This document shows positions 1 through 5,957 of a stretch of DNA of 5,957 bases, piece by piece (within the stretch, counting starts at the first letter, position 1; each line of letters starts with the position of its first letter). The position numbers and the translations under genes were made by a program. Source of the stretch: JACVRW01 sp036009005 (GTDB lineage: Bacteria > Actinomycetota > Thermoleophilia > Solirubrobacterales > Thermoleophilaceae); the NCBI GenBank assembly GCA_036009005.1, contig DASYMP010000124.1, positions 1-5,957 of the forward strand, in the 5' to 3' direction. Under the pieces are notes generated by a model, which saw nothing but the letters and a program-made list of their open reading frames with translations, did not search any database and had not been told where the DNA came from.

Positions 1-1077
1 GCCCGCCAGCATGCGTGTCCGCGAGTAGAGGTGCGGCTGGAAGCACGCCACCAGCCTGCGCGGCTCGAGCGTGCGCGCCGCGGTGAGCGTGGCGCGCACC
101 TCGGTCGGGTGGTGGGCGTAGTCGTCGTACACGGCCGCGCCGCGCTCGGTGCGCCCGTGCGACTCGAAGCGGCGGCCCGCCCCGCTGAACTTCGCGAGCG
201 CCGGCGCCGCCTCCGCGACGGGCACGCCCGCGGCTCGCAGCGCCGCGAGCGCGGCCAGCGCGTTGAGGATGTTGTGCTCGCCGGGCACCGGCAGCGCCAC
301 GCGCACGCCCTCGACCTCGAAGCTGGAGTTGCCCGGTCCGAGCGACACGTTCTCCGCGCGCAGCCCCGGCCCGCCCCGCTCGCCGCCGAGTCCGAAGCTC
401 ACGGCCTCGCCCGCGCCGGGCAGATCCACGCCCGGGCCCAGCACGCGCACCTCCGCGGGCGCGGTGAACTCCTCGAACGCCTCCTCGAGCTGCGGCAGGC
501 CGGCGTACGTCGCGTGGTGGTCGAGCTCGACGTTCGTGACGACCGCGATGTCGCGCGCGAGCTTCAGGAACGAGCGGTCGGACTCGTCGGCCTCGATCAC
601 CGCCCACTCCCCCGCGCCCCAGGCGGCGTTCGTCCCGGCTGCGCGCAGCTCTCCGCCGATCAAAAAGGCCGGGTCGCGGCCGGTCTCGCGCAGCGCGAGC
701 GCGGCCATGGACGCGGTGGTGGTCTTCCCATGCGTCCCGCCCACCGCGATCGTGCGCTTGAGGCGCGACAGCTCGCCGAGCAGGTCGCCGCGGTGAAGGA
801 TCGTGACGCCGCGCTCGCGTGCGGCCGCGAGCTCCGCGTTGTCCTCCGGGATCGCGGTCGAGACGACCACCTCGGCGCCCTCCGGCACGTTCGCGGCGTC
901 GTGGCCGATGACCGGCTCGATCCCGGCTGCCCGCAGTCGCTCGGAGTAGGACGACTCGGCCTGGTCGGACCCCGTGACCGCGGCACCGAGCTCGCTCGCC
1001 ACCAGCGCAAGCCCGCTCATGCCGGCGCCGCCGATGCCTATGAAGTGGAGCCGCCTTCCTTCGAGGGAGCCGGTCAT
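1..1077 (-). CDS. murC: MurC, UDP-MurNAc--L-alanine ligase, N-terminal 359 residues (3' end beyond the window)
   Basis: Cytoplasmic ATP-dependent ligase that attaches the first stem-peptide residue, L-Ala, to UDP-MurNAc. I translated the whole minus strand from the ATG at 1077 to the left edge: 359 residues without a stop or frame break. Domains in order: Rossmann-like UDP-binding start with HFIGIGGAGMSGLA (11-24); VVVSTAIPEDN (70-80); ATPase loop VGGTHGKTTT (112-121); EADESDRSF (162-170); TNVELDHH (181-188); GEHNILNALAA (266-276); GRRFE (301-305); DDYAHHPTE (318-326), diagnostic of MurC; and FQPHLYSRTR (346-355) close to the edge. Full MurC is usually about 460-490 residues, so roughly 100-130 are missing to the left. 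The ATG overlaps the murG TGA as ATGA; a GAGGAG about 14 bases upstream is rather far, so coupling to murG is likely. No plus-strand gene is credible here. Confidence 0.97.
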   Translation of the reverse strand, partial: MTGSLEGRRLHFIGIGGAGMSGLALVASELGAAVTGSDQAESSYSERLRAAGIEPVIGHDAANVPEGAEVVVSTAIPEDNAELAAARERGVTILHRGDLLGELSRLKRTIAVGGTHGKTTTASMAALALRETGRDPAFLIGGELRAAGTNAAWGAGEWAVIEADESDRSFLKLARDIAVVTNVELDHHATYAGLPQLEEAFEEFTAPAEVRVLGPGVDLPGAGEAVSFGLGGERGGPGLRAENVSLGPGNSSFEVEGVRVALPVPGEHNILNALAALAALRAAGVPVAEAAPALAKFSGAGRRFESHGRTERGAAVYDDYAHHPTEVRATLTAARTLEPRRLVACFQPHLYSRTRMLAG

Positions 1078-2141
1078 GCGAGCGCCAGGAGCTCCTCGGC
1101 CACTCGCTCGGCGGCGTCCGGCTTCGCCACCGCGCGCGCGGCGTTCGCCATCTCCGCTATCCGCTGCGGCGCGGCCAGCAGGCCGCCCACCTCGCGCGCC
1201 AGGCGCGGACCGTCGAGCGCGGCGTCCGGGATCACCACGGCGGCGCCGGCCTCCTCCATGAAGCGCGCGTTCGCGGCCTGGTGGTTGCCCGTGGCGTGCG
1301 GATAGGGCACGAGGATCGAGGGCAGCCCCGCCGCGGCGAGCTCGAACACGGAGCCGCCGGCGCGGGCGGCCGCGAGATCCGCCGCCGCAAGCGCGTCGGC
1401 GAACGGCTCGATGTACGGGAACAGCAGGTAGTGCGCGGGCGAGCCGAGCTCGTCGAGCCGCGCCCGCAGCGATTCGTAGTCGCGCCTGCCCGACGCGTGC
1501 AGGACCGCGCACGGCGCGGCGGAGCCGAACGCATCGAGCGCGGCGTCGTTCAGCCGCCGCGCGCCCAGCGAGCCGCCGAAGATCAGCAGGCAGGGCGCGT
1601 CCGAGGGCACGCCGAGGCGGGCGCGCGCCGCCTCACGGTCAGCGCCGACCGTGCCCTGCGGAACGGGCCGGCCCGTGACGAGCCACTTCGACCCGCTCCT
1701 GCCCGGCAGCGGAAAGGCGAGGCACACGCGCGACGCGAGCGGGGCGAGCATGCGGTTGGAGACGCCGAGGTGGCTGTCCGCCTCGGTGAGCACGAGCGGC
1801 AGACCGAGCGTCCTCGCCGCCAGCCCGACCGGACCGGACACGTAGCCGCCACCGCCGAGCACGGCGTCGGCGCCGATCCGCCGCAGCAGCCGCCGCGCCC
1901 GGCCGGTGGCACGAGCGGCGAGCAGCACGGCGCGCGCGGCGCGCAGCGGATTCTGGCGATCGATGCCGGTCACGCGCAGCCGGTGCAACGGATAGCCGGC
2001 GGCGGGCACGAGCTCGGCCTCCGCGCGCTCGCCCCCGATGAACTCGACCTGGGCGCCGCGCGCGCGGAGGGCGTCAGCTACCGCGAGTGCCGGCACGACG
2101 TGTCCCGCCGTCCCGCCGGCGGCGATCACGATCGACTTCAC
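1074..2141 (-). CDS. murG: MurG, UDP-GlcNAc:lipid I GlcNAc transferase
   Basis: Peripheral inner-membrane GT-B glycosyltransferase (family GT28) that adds GlcNAc to lipid I, giving lipid II. The product has 355 residues, typical length. The N-terminal acceptor domain has the glycine loop AAGGTAGH (7-14) and GGGGYVSGPVGLAA (96-109). The C-terminal donor domain has FGGSLGARRLN (188-198), RAGGSVFELAAAGLPSILVP (260-279), with Glu267 matching the glutamate that binds the ribose of UDP-GlcNAc, and NHQAANA (286-292). The usual HEQN after the second glycine loop is replaced by TEAD (119-122), and the usual GNPV by GRPV (157-160); the second asparagine of the first region (Asn129) remains. The start is GTG at 2141, behind a clear GGAGGT; starting at 2147 would add only two residues. 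The TGA stop overlaps the murC ATG by four bases. Confidence 0.97.
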   Translation of the reverse strand: MKSIVIAAGGTAGHVVPALAVADALRARGAQVEFIGGERAEAELVPAAGYPLHRLRVTGIDRQNPLRAARAVLLAARATGRARRLLRRIGADAVLGGGGYVSGPVGLAARTLGLPLVLTEADSHLGVSNRMLAPLASRVCLAFPLPGRSGSKWLVTGRPVPQGTVGADREAARARLGVPSDAPCLLIFGGSLGARRLNDAALDAFGSAAPCAVLHASGRRDYESLRARLDELGSPAHYLLFPYIEPFADALAAADLAAARAGGSVFELAAAGLPSILVPYPHATGNHQAANARFMEEAGAAVVIPDAALDGPRLAREVGGLLAAPQRIAEMANAARAVAKPDAAERVAEELLALA

Positions 2142-3291
2142 TCCCACCTCCGTCGATGGCGCGCAGCTCGGGGCGCTCGGCGCGCTTGGCGCGCCCGCCC
2201 GTCTCCGCCACGTTGAGGAGCAGCCCCATCGCGCCCATGAGCACCACCAGGTTGCTCGACCCGTACGAGATGAACGGGAGCGGCACGCCCGTGAGCGGCA
2301 TGAGCCCGAGGACCGCGAAGAAGTTCAGGGTCGCCTGGCACAGGACGAGCGAGGTGATGCCTGCGGCGAGCAGCTTCGAGTAGAGGTCGCGCGCGTTCTT
2401 CGCCACGCGCAGGCCGGCGTAGCCGATCATCCCGTAGAGGCCGATCAGCCCGAGGATGCCCACCACGCCGAGCTCCTCGCCGATGACGGCCAGGATCATG
2501 TCCGTGTGCGCCTCGGGCAGGTAGAAGATCTTCTGGACCGACTCGCCGAGCCCGACCCCGAACAGCCCGCCGTGACCGATCGCGGTCAGCGCCTGGACCG
2601 CCTGGAAGCCGGTGTCGCCGGCGTCGGCGAACGGGTCGAGGAACGAGAGCAGGCGCTCGCGCCGGTACGGCTCCGCGATCGCGAGGATCGTCGCCAGGAA
2701 CGCGAGCGTGCCGCCGATCAGCGCGAGGTTGCGCATCGGCGTTCCGGCCGCCACGAGCAGCGCGCCGATCGAGAAGCAGATCACCATCGTGGTGCCCATG
2801 TCGGGCTGCTTCATCAGGAGCGCGCACGCCGCGCCCACCACGAGCAGGAGCGGCTTCGTCATCGTCGCCACTGTGCGCACCGAGTGGGGCCGCGCCGCGA
2901 GCAGCTGGGCCGCATACAGGACGAGCGACACCTTCAAGAGCTCCGAGGGCTGGAACTGCACGAAGCCCGCGCCCAGCCAGCGCGTGGCGCCGCCCACGGT
3001 CACGCCGATGCCGGGGATCATCACCGCGATCGTCAGCGCGAAGGAGCCCGCCAGCAGGATCGGCGTGAGCCCGCGAATCACCTTCAGGCCGTGCCGCGCC
3101 GCGAGCTGCAGGAGCACCAGGCCGGCCAGCCCGAACAGCACGTACCGCTTGAGGTAGTAGGACGGGTCGCCGGGGCCGGACAGGAGCGACTCCGCCGAGC
3201 TCGCCGAGTAGACCATCACCGCGCCGCCCGCGAGCAGGCAGAGCGTGGCGGTGTAGAGGATCGAGTACTCGACCGGGCGCTTCCGGGGCAT
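2074..3291 (-). CDS. ftsW: FtsW, SEDS-family septal peptidoglycan glycosyltransferase
   Basis: Polytopic membrane protein that polymerises lipid II into septal glycan strands with a class B penicillin-binding protein. The product has 405 residues with about ten membrane segments (roughly 11-32, 47-65, 76-93, 119-133, 146-160, 166-183, 189-206, 266-292, 308-330, 337-362). SEDS landmarks: MVYSASS (26-32), GGATRWLG (100-107), QFQPSELLK (112-120), KQPDMGT (161-167) and LPEAHTDMI (258-266), whose Asp264 corresponds to the essential extracellular aspartate of FtsW/RodA. PLPFISYGSSN (337-347) replaces the more usual ISYGGSS. Its position in the dcw cluster next to murG and murD favours FtsW over RodA or SpoVE. 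The ATG at 3291 is the only in-frame ATG before the first membrane segment and lacks a good ribosome binding site. The basic tail after residue 366 overlaps murG by 68 bases in another frame, which is unusually long. Confidence 0.95.
   Translation of the reverse strand: MPRKRPVEYSILYTATLCLLAGGAVMVYSASSAESLLSGPGDPSYYLKRYVLFGLAGLVLLQLAARHGLKVIRGLTPILLAGSFALTIAVMIPGIGVTVGGATRWLGAGFVQFQPSELLKVSLVLYAAQLLAARPHSVRTVATMTKPLLLVVGAACALLMKQPDMGTTMVICFSIGALLVAAGTPMRNLALIGGTLAFLATILAIAEPYRRERLLSFLDPFADAGDTGFQAVQALTAIGHGGLFGVGLGESVQKIFYLPEAHTDMILAVIGEELGVVGILGLIGLYGMIGYAGLRVAKNARDLYSKLLAAGITSLVLCQATLNFFAVLGLMPLTGVPLPFISYGSSNLVVLMGAMGLLLNVAETGGRAKRAERPELRAIDGGGSEVDRDRRRRDGGTRRAGTRGS
2146..2151 (-). promoter_or_regulatory. 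Ribosome binding site of murG
   Basis: The minus strand reads GGAGGT, then GGGA, then GTG (2139-2141). This is the strongest Shine-Dalgarno match in the window and lies inside the ftsW coding sequence. It decides the murG start: the alternative GTG at 2147 overlaps the GGAGGT itself and has no site of its own. The spacing of four bases is slightly short but workable. Confidence 0.7.
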
Positions 3292-3321
3292 CCAGTGCGT
3301 TTTCTACGGCCAGGCCCGGAT
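3292..3321 (-). other. murD-ftsW gap, the only intergenic stretch
   Basis: Thirty bases separate the murD TGA from the chosen ftsW ATG. No clear Shine-Dalgarno sequence, hairpin or promoter is visible. murD and ftsW happen to be in the same reading frame, separated by the murD TGA and an in-frame TAG midway in the gap, so ftsW cannot begin upstream of 3291 in its own frame. A different ATG (3323-3325) overlaps the murD stop as ATGA but opens a frame that does not encode FtsW. Confidence 0.8.
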
Positions 3322-4554
3322 TCATCCCTTGGGAATCAGCGATCTGAAGCTCGCGCCGCGCTCCTCGTAGTCGCGGAACTGGTCGAAGCTGGCGCATGCC
3401 GGGGAGAGCAGCACGACCTCGCCGGGCTGCGCGGCGGCCGCAGCGGCGCTCACGGCGGTGGCCAGATCGCCGGAGCGGTGGAGCGGAACGGTGCCCTCGA
3501 GGTCGGCCGCGAGCCGGTCCGCGGCCTCGCCGATCAGGTACGCGGCGACCGCACGGGAGGCGAGCGCGTCGCGCAGGCCCTCGAAGCCGCCGCCCTTCAG
3601 GCTGCCGCCGAGGATCACGTGCACGCCGCCCTCGAACGCCTCGATTCCACGCAGCGCCGAGGACACGTTCGTGGCCTTCGAGTCGTTCACGTAGAGCACG
3701 CCGCCCACCGAGCCCACCTCCTCCAGCCGGTGCGGCACTCCCGCGAACGTGCGGAGGGCGCTCGCCACCGCCTCCGCGGGCACGCCGGCCGCGGCCCCCG
3801 CGGCGGCGGCGCCCATCGCGTTCTCGAGGTTGTGCTCGCCGCGCAGGCGGATCTCCTCCGCCGGCAGGGGCAGCGCCCCGAACTCGACCCGTCTGGCCTG
3901 CCCGGGCACCTCGAAGCCGGGCGGCACGACGGCCACCTGCTCGGGCGTCTGGTTGGCGAACAGGCGCAGCTTCGCGTCGCGGTAGGCCTCGAGGCTGCCG
4001 TGCCGGTCCAGGTGGTCCTCCTCGATGTTCAGCAGCAGCGCCACGTCCGGCGCGAGCGCCTCGGAGTCCTCGGCCTGGAAGCTCGACACCTCGCAGACGA
4101 CGGTCGTGTCGGGGCCGAGCTCGCCGACGAGCGAGGACAGCGGCGTGCCCACGTTCCCCGCCAGCGCCACGGGCAGCCCGGCCTCGCGCCAGATCGCGCC
4201 GAGCAGCTCCGTAGTCGTGGTCTTGCCGTTCGTGCCGGTCACCGCCACGAGCGGGTTCGGCAGGAGCCGCCAGGCCAGCTCGAGCTCGCCGAGCACCGCG
4301 GTGCCGCGCTCGCGCGCCGCCACGATCACCGGCGCCTCGTTCGGGACGCCGGGGCTCTTTACGACGCACGCGATTCCGTCGAGCAGCTCGACGCCGTCCA
4401 CGCCCAGGTGGGCGTCGATGTCGCGCGGGACCTCGGGCCTGCCCGAGTCGACGGCGACGACCTCGCCGTGCTCGCGCAGCATCCTTGCCGCGGCCGTGCC
4501 GGAGCGCGCCAGCCCCACCACGAGGTACGGGCCCTCGGGGAGCGGCGGCCTCAC
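3322..4554 (-). CDS. murD: MurD, UDP-MurNAc-L-alanine--D-glutamate ligase
   Basis: Cytoplasmic ATP-dependent ligase that adds D-Glu to UDP-MurNAc-L-Ala. The product has 410 residues, a little shorter than E. coli MurD (about 438). The N-terminal Rossmann-like domain begins with VVGLARSG (12-19) and KSPGVP (66-71). The central ATPase domain has VTGTNGKTTTT (105-115), EVSSFQ (155-160), NIEEDHLDRHG (176-186) and the lysine of AYRDAKLRLF (Lys195), equivalent to the carbamylated lysine of Mur ligases. GEHNLENA (239-246), PHRLE (274-278) and NDSKATN (290-296) follow, and the C-terminal domain ends with a typical LLSPACASFDQF segment. I chose the GTG at 4554, which overlaps the mraY TGA in a GTGA junction and leaves a short lead before the first strand. 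The open frame continues to 4650, but those 32 extra residues lie inside mraY and look like out-of-frame sequence. Confidence 0.97.
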   Translation of the reverse strand: MRPPLPEGPYLVVGLARSGTAAARMLREHGEVVAVDSGRPEVPRDIDAHLGVDGVELLDGIACVVKSPGVPNEAPVIVAARERGTAVLGELELAWRLLPNPLVAVTGTNGKTTTTELLGAIWREAGLPVALAGNVGTPLSSLVGELGPDTTVVCEVSSFQAEDSEALAPDVALLLNIEEDHLDRHGSLEAYRDAKLRLFANQTPEQVAVVPPGFEVPGQARRVEFGALPLPAEEIRLRGEHNLENAMGAAAAGAAAGVPAEAVASALRTFAGVPHRLEEVGSVGGVLYVNDSKATNVSSALRGIEAFEGGVHVILGGSLKGGGFEGLRDALASRAVAAYLIGEAADRLAADLEGTVPLHRSGDLATAVSAAAAAAQPGEVVLLSPACASFDQFRDYEERGASFRSLIPKG

Positions 4555-5528
4555 GACCCTGGGATCGACGCCTGGAAGAGCGTGAACCCGATCGCGGCGC
4601 AGATCGCCGCGATGATCCAGAAGCGAAGGATGATCTTCGTCTCCGACCATCCCGCCAGCTCGAAGTGGTGGTGGATCGGCGCCATCAGGAACACCCGCCT
4701 TCGGAAGCGCTGGAAGGCGAACACCTGGATCGCCACCGACAGCGCCTCGATCACGAAGATGCCGCCGATCACGATCAGGAGCAGCTCGGTCTTCGTCATC
4801 ACGGCGAGCGCCGCGATGGCGCCGCCTAATCCGAGCGAGCCCGTGTCCCCCATGAACACGGACGCCGGGAACGAGTTGAACCAGAGGAAGCCCACGCAGG
4901 CCCCGACCAGGCAGGCGCTGAGCAGCGCGAGGTCCTGCTGGCCGCGCGTGATGAACGTCATCACCGTGAACGTGAGCAGCACGATCGCCGCGCAGCCGGC
5001 CGCCAGCCCGTCGAGGCCGTCCGTCAGGTTCACGCCGTTGGTCGCACCCGCGAGCACGAGGAAGATCAGGATCGGGTAGGCGAAGCCGAGGTCGACCGTG
5101 AGGTCGACGACGCGCAGCCGGAGCGTGTCGTTCAGGCCGACGTACTCCGTGACGGCGATCCAGAGCGCGATCGCGGTGAGAGCCTGGACGATCAGCTTGG
5201 TCTTGCCGGACACGCCCAGCGAGCGGCGGCGGCGCAGCTTGATCACGTCGTCCGCGAAGCCGAGCGCGGCCATCGCCAGCGCCGTTCCGAGCACGGCGAG
5301 GCTCGCGGCGCGGTACTCGGACAGGATCAGGAACGGCACCGCGATCGCTACGAAGATCAGGACGCCGCCCATCGTGGGCGTGCCGGCCTTGCCGTGATGG
5401 CCGGCCGGGCCGTCCTCGCGGATCTGCTGGCCGAACTCCTTCAGCCGCAGGTAGTCGATGAACTTCGGCCCGAGGAACATGCAGATGAGGAGCGACGCGG
5501 AACCGCCCATGACGATCTCGCCGAGCAT
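4551..5528 (-). CDS. mraY: MraY, phospho-N-acetylmuramoyl-pentapeptide-transferase
   Basis: Integral membrane enzyme that transfers phospho-MurNAc-pentapeptide from UDP to undecaprenyl phosphate, making lipid I on the inner face of the membrane. The product has 325 residues, normal for the family, with about ten hydrophobic segments. Visible signatures in order: GKAGTPTMGG (46-55), FADD (91-94) with the paired aspartates of the active site, NGVNLTDGLDGLA (164-176), FMGDTGSLGLGG (225-236) and APIHHHFE (283-290). All are intact. The start is the ATG at 5528, whose A is also the last base of the murE TGA, giving a 1-base overlap; only a weak GGTGG lies about 7 bases upstream, so translation probably depends on coupling to murE. 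A much longer open frame extends to 5909, but that part is only the murE region read out of frame. The TGA stop overlaps the murD GTG start by four bases. Confidence 0.98.
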   Translation of the reverse strand: MLGEIVMGGSASLLICMFLGPKFIDYLRLKEFGQQIREDGPAGHHGKAGTPTMGGVLIFVAIAVPFLILSEYRAASLAVLGTALAMAALGFADDVIKLRRRRSLGVSGKTKLIVQALTAIALWIAVTEYVGLNDTLRLRVVDLTVDLGFAYPILIFLVLAGATNGVNLTDGLDGLAAGCAAIVLLTFTVMTFITRGQQDLALLSACLVGACVGFLWFNSFPASVFMGDTGSLGLGGAIAALAVMTKTELLLIVIGGIFVIEALSVAIQVFAFQRFRRRVFLMAPIHHHFELAGWSETKIILRFWIIAAICAAIGFTLFQASIPGS

Positions 5529-5957
5529 CAGCTGGCCACCCGCGCCCTGAGCGCGTCGCGCGCCTCGGTCAGGTCGTCGAAGGGCTCCTTGCGGCCGTTC
5601 TCGAATTCCTGGCCCTGCTCGTGGCCCTTGCCGGCGATCACGACGACGTCGCCCGGCTCGGCCTCGCCGATCACGCGCCTGATCGCGCGGCGCCGATCGG
5701 CGTCGCGCTCGGCATCGGCGCCCGCGCCCTCCATCACCTGGTCGATGATCGCCTCGGGCTGCTCGCTGCGGGGGTTGACCGAGGTCACGAGCACCCGGTC
5801 GGCGAGCCGGCGCGCGGCGTCGCCCATCGCGGCGAGCACCTCGCGGATGATGGCCTCGGGGTCCTCGGAGCGCGGGTTGTCCGAGGTCACGATCGGCAGG
5901 TCCGCGCACTCCTCCGCGATCTGGCCCATGATCGGGCGCTTGCCGCGGTCGCGATCG
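5528..5957 (-). CDS. murE: MurE, UDP-MurNAc-tripeptide synthetase, C-terminal part (5' end beyond the window)
   Basis: Cytoplasmic Mur ligase that adds the third stem-peptide residue to UDP-MurNAc-L-Ala-D-Glu with ATP. Only the last 142 residues are visible. The reading frame is open to the right edge, and the ATG at 5929 is internal because the conserved DRDRGKRP motif (visible residues 1-8) lies directly upstream of it. Further on come DNPR (26-29), the motif that recognises meso-diaminopimelate in this family, and AGKGHE (108-113), the closing C-terminal-domain motif. Spacing from DRDRGKRP to DNPR matches E. coli MurE as I recall it, but DNPR to AGKGHE is about 32 residues longer. The extra length is a second helix-strand copy containing VNPR (60-63), described separately. 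The TGA stop shares one base with the mraY ATG, and no murF lies between them. Identity as MurE is very secure; DAP as the substrate is inferred from the first, intact DNPR. Confidence 0.96.
   Translation of the reverse strand, partial: DRDRGKRPIMGQIAEECADLPIVTSDNPRSEDPEAIIREVLAAMGDAARRLADRVLVTSVNPRSEQPEAIIDQVMEGAGADAERDADRRRAIRRVIGEAEPGDVVVIAGKGHEQGQEFENGRKEPFDDLTEARDALRARVAS
5726..5929 (-). repeat. 102-bp in-frame tandem duplication inside murE
   Basis: Two adjacent units, 5828-5929 (first in translation) and 5726-5827 (second), each encode 34 residues starting with Met-Gly. I count 19 of 34 residues identical, including the core VTS-x-NPRSE-x-PEAII. By eye about three quarters of bases match over the 57-base core, so the duplication is old and diverged rather than a recent copy or an assembly stutter. 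Each unit covers a helix (MG..A...AD), a strand ending in VTS, and the NPRSE loop with the following helix. The first unit keeps DNPR; the second has Val in place of the Asp. The first unit sits at normal distance from the upstream DRDRGKRP motif and the second at nearly normal distance from the downstream AGKGHE motif, which is what an inserted tandem copy should look like. Confidence 0.88.

Noticed and set aside
31..1305. Plus-strand open frame of 424 residues, and other plus-strand frames over murC and murG.
   Set aside because: They oppose murC and murG, which carry complete sets of family motifs, and their composition is typical of antisense shadow translation.
2142..2147. GTG at 2147 as the murG start.
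   Set aside because: It overlaps the GGAGGT site and has no ribosome binding site of its own; the GTG at 2141 fits both the site and the family N-terminus.
3292..3321. Promoter or terminator in the murD-ftsW gap.
   Set aside because: Thirty bases with only a tiny GGCC-type self-match and no T-run or -10/-35 pair; the tight operon layout also argues against it.
2138..4369. Minus-strand open frame of 743 residues across murD and ftsW.
   Set aside because: It is an out-of-frame reading of two real genes with Arg/Ala/Gly-rich low-complexity sequence. Only its coincidental junctions at 3325 and 2138 are kept, as a finding.
2038..5079. A 1013-residue plus-strand open frame antisense to mraY, murD, ftsW and murG.
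   Set aside because: Its translation is dominated by Arg, Ala, Gly, His and Glu with no recognisable domain or membrane pattern. It spans several clearly real minus-strand genes. In such GC-rich DNA, antisense frames rarely meet stop codons.
5528..5929. A separate 133-residue gene starting at the ATG at 5929.
   Set aside because: The frame is open upstream to the window edge and encodes DRDRGKRP of MurE immediately before this Met, so the Met is internal.
1..5957. A defence system, mobile element, CRISPR array or other undescribed system hidden in the window.
   Set aside because: Nearly every base is accounted for by six standard cell wall and division genes; I found no inverted-repeat ends, arrays, RNA genes or unexplained stretch longer than 30 bases.

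Overview
The window is a continuous piece of the bacterial division and cell wall (dcw) cluster, with all genes on the minus strand. Read in the direction of transcription (right to left) the order is: murE (3' part only, running off the right edge), mraY, murD, ftsW, murG, murC (5' part only, running off the left edge). Coding sequence fills the whole window except for one 30-base gap between murD and ftsW. I see no RNA gene, mobile element, CRISPR array, promoter or terminator, and no believable gene on the plus strand. The long plus-strand open frames are shadows of the high-GC minus-strand genes.

The DNA is very GC-rich, with strong G/C bias at third codon positions and a GTG start at two of the five visible starts. 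The proteins look actinobacterial. The MurG 'TEAD..HLG' segment and the MurE 'AGKGHEQGQEF' ending resemble what I remember from Thermoleophilia (Solirubrobacterales and relatives). That placement is inference from memory, not a search result.

Functionally, MurC adds L-Ala, MurD adds D-Glu and MurE adds the third residue (meso-diaminopimelate, judging from the DNPR motif) to UDP-MurNAc in the cytoplasm. MraY moves the phospho-MurNAc-pentapeptide onto undecaprenyl phosphate, MurG adds GlcNAc to make lipid II, and FtsW polymerises lipid II into septal glycan with a partner class B penicillin-binding protein that is not in this window. Four of the five gene junctions overlap (1, 4, 68 and 4 bases), so this is a single translationally coupled operon segment whose promoter lies off the right edge.

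This is mainly a housekeeping region and I do not see a new biological system. The points that deserve a second look are: (1) an in-frame, diverged 102-bp tandem duplication inside murE that doubles the helix-strand unit carrying the DNPR substrate motif, with the second copy reading VNPR; (2) no murF between murE and mraY; (3) a 68-base out-of-frame overlap of the ftsW tail with the start of murG; (4) MurG and FtsW residues that depart from the usual family motifs.
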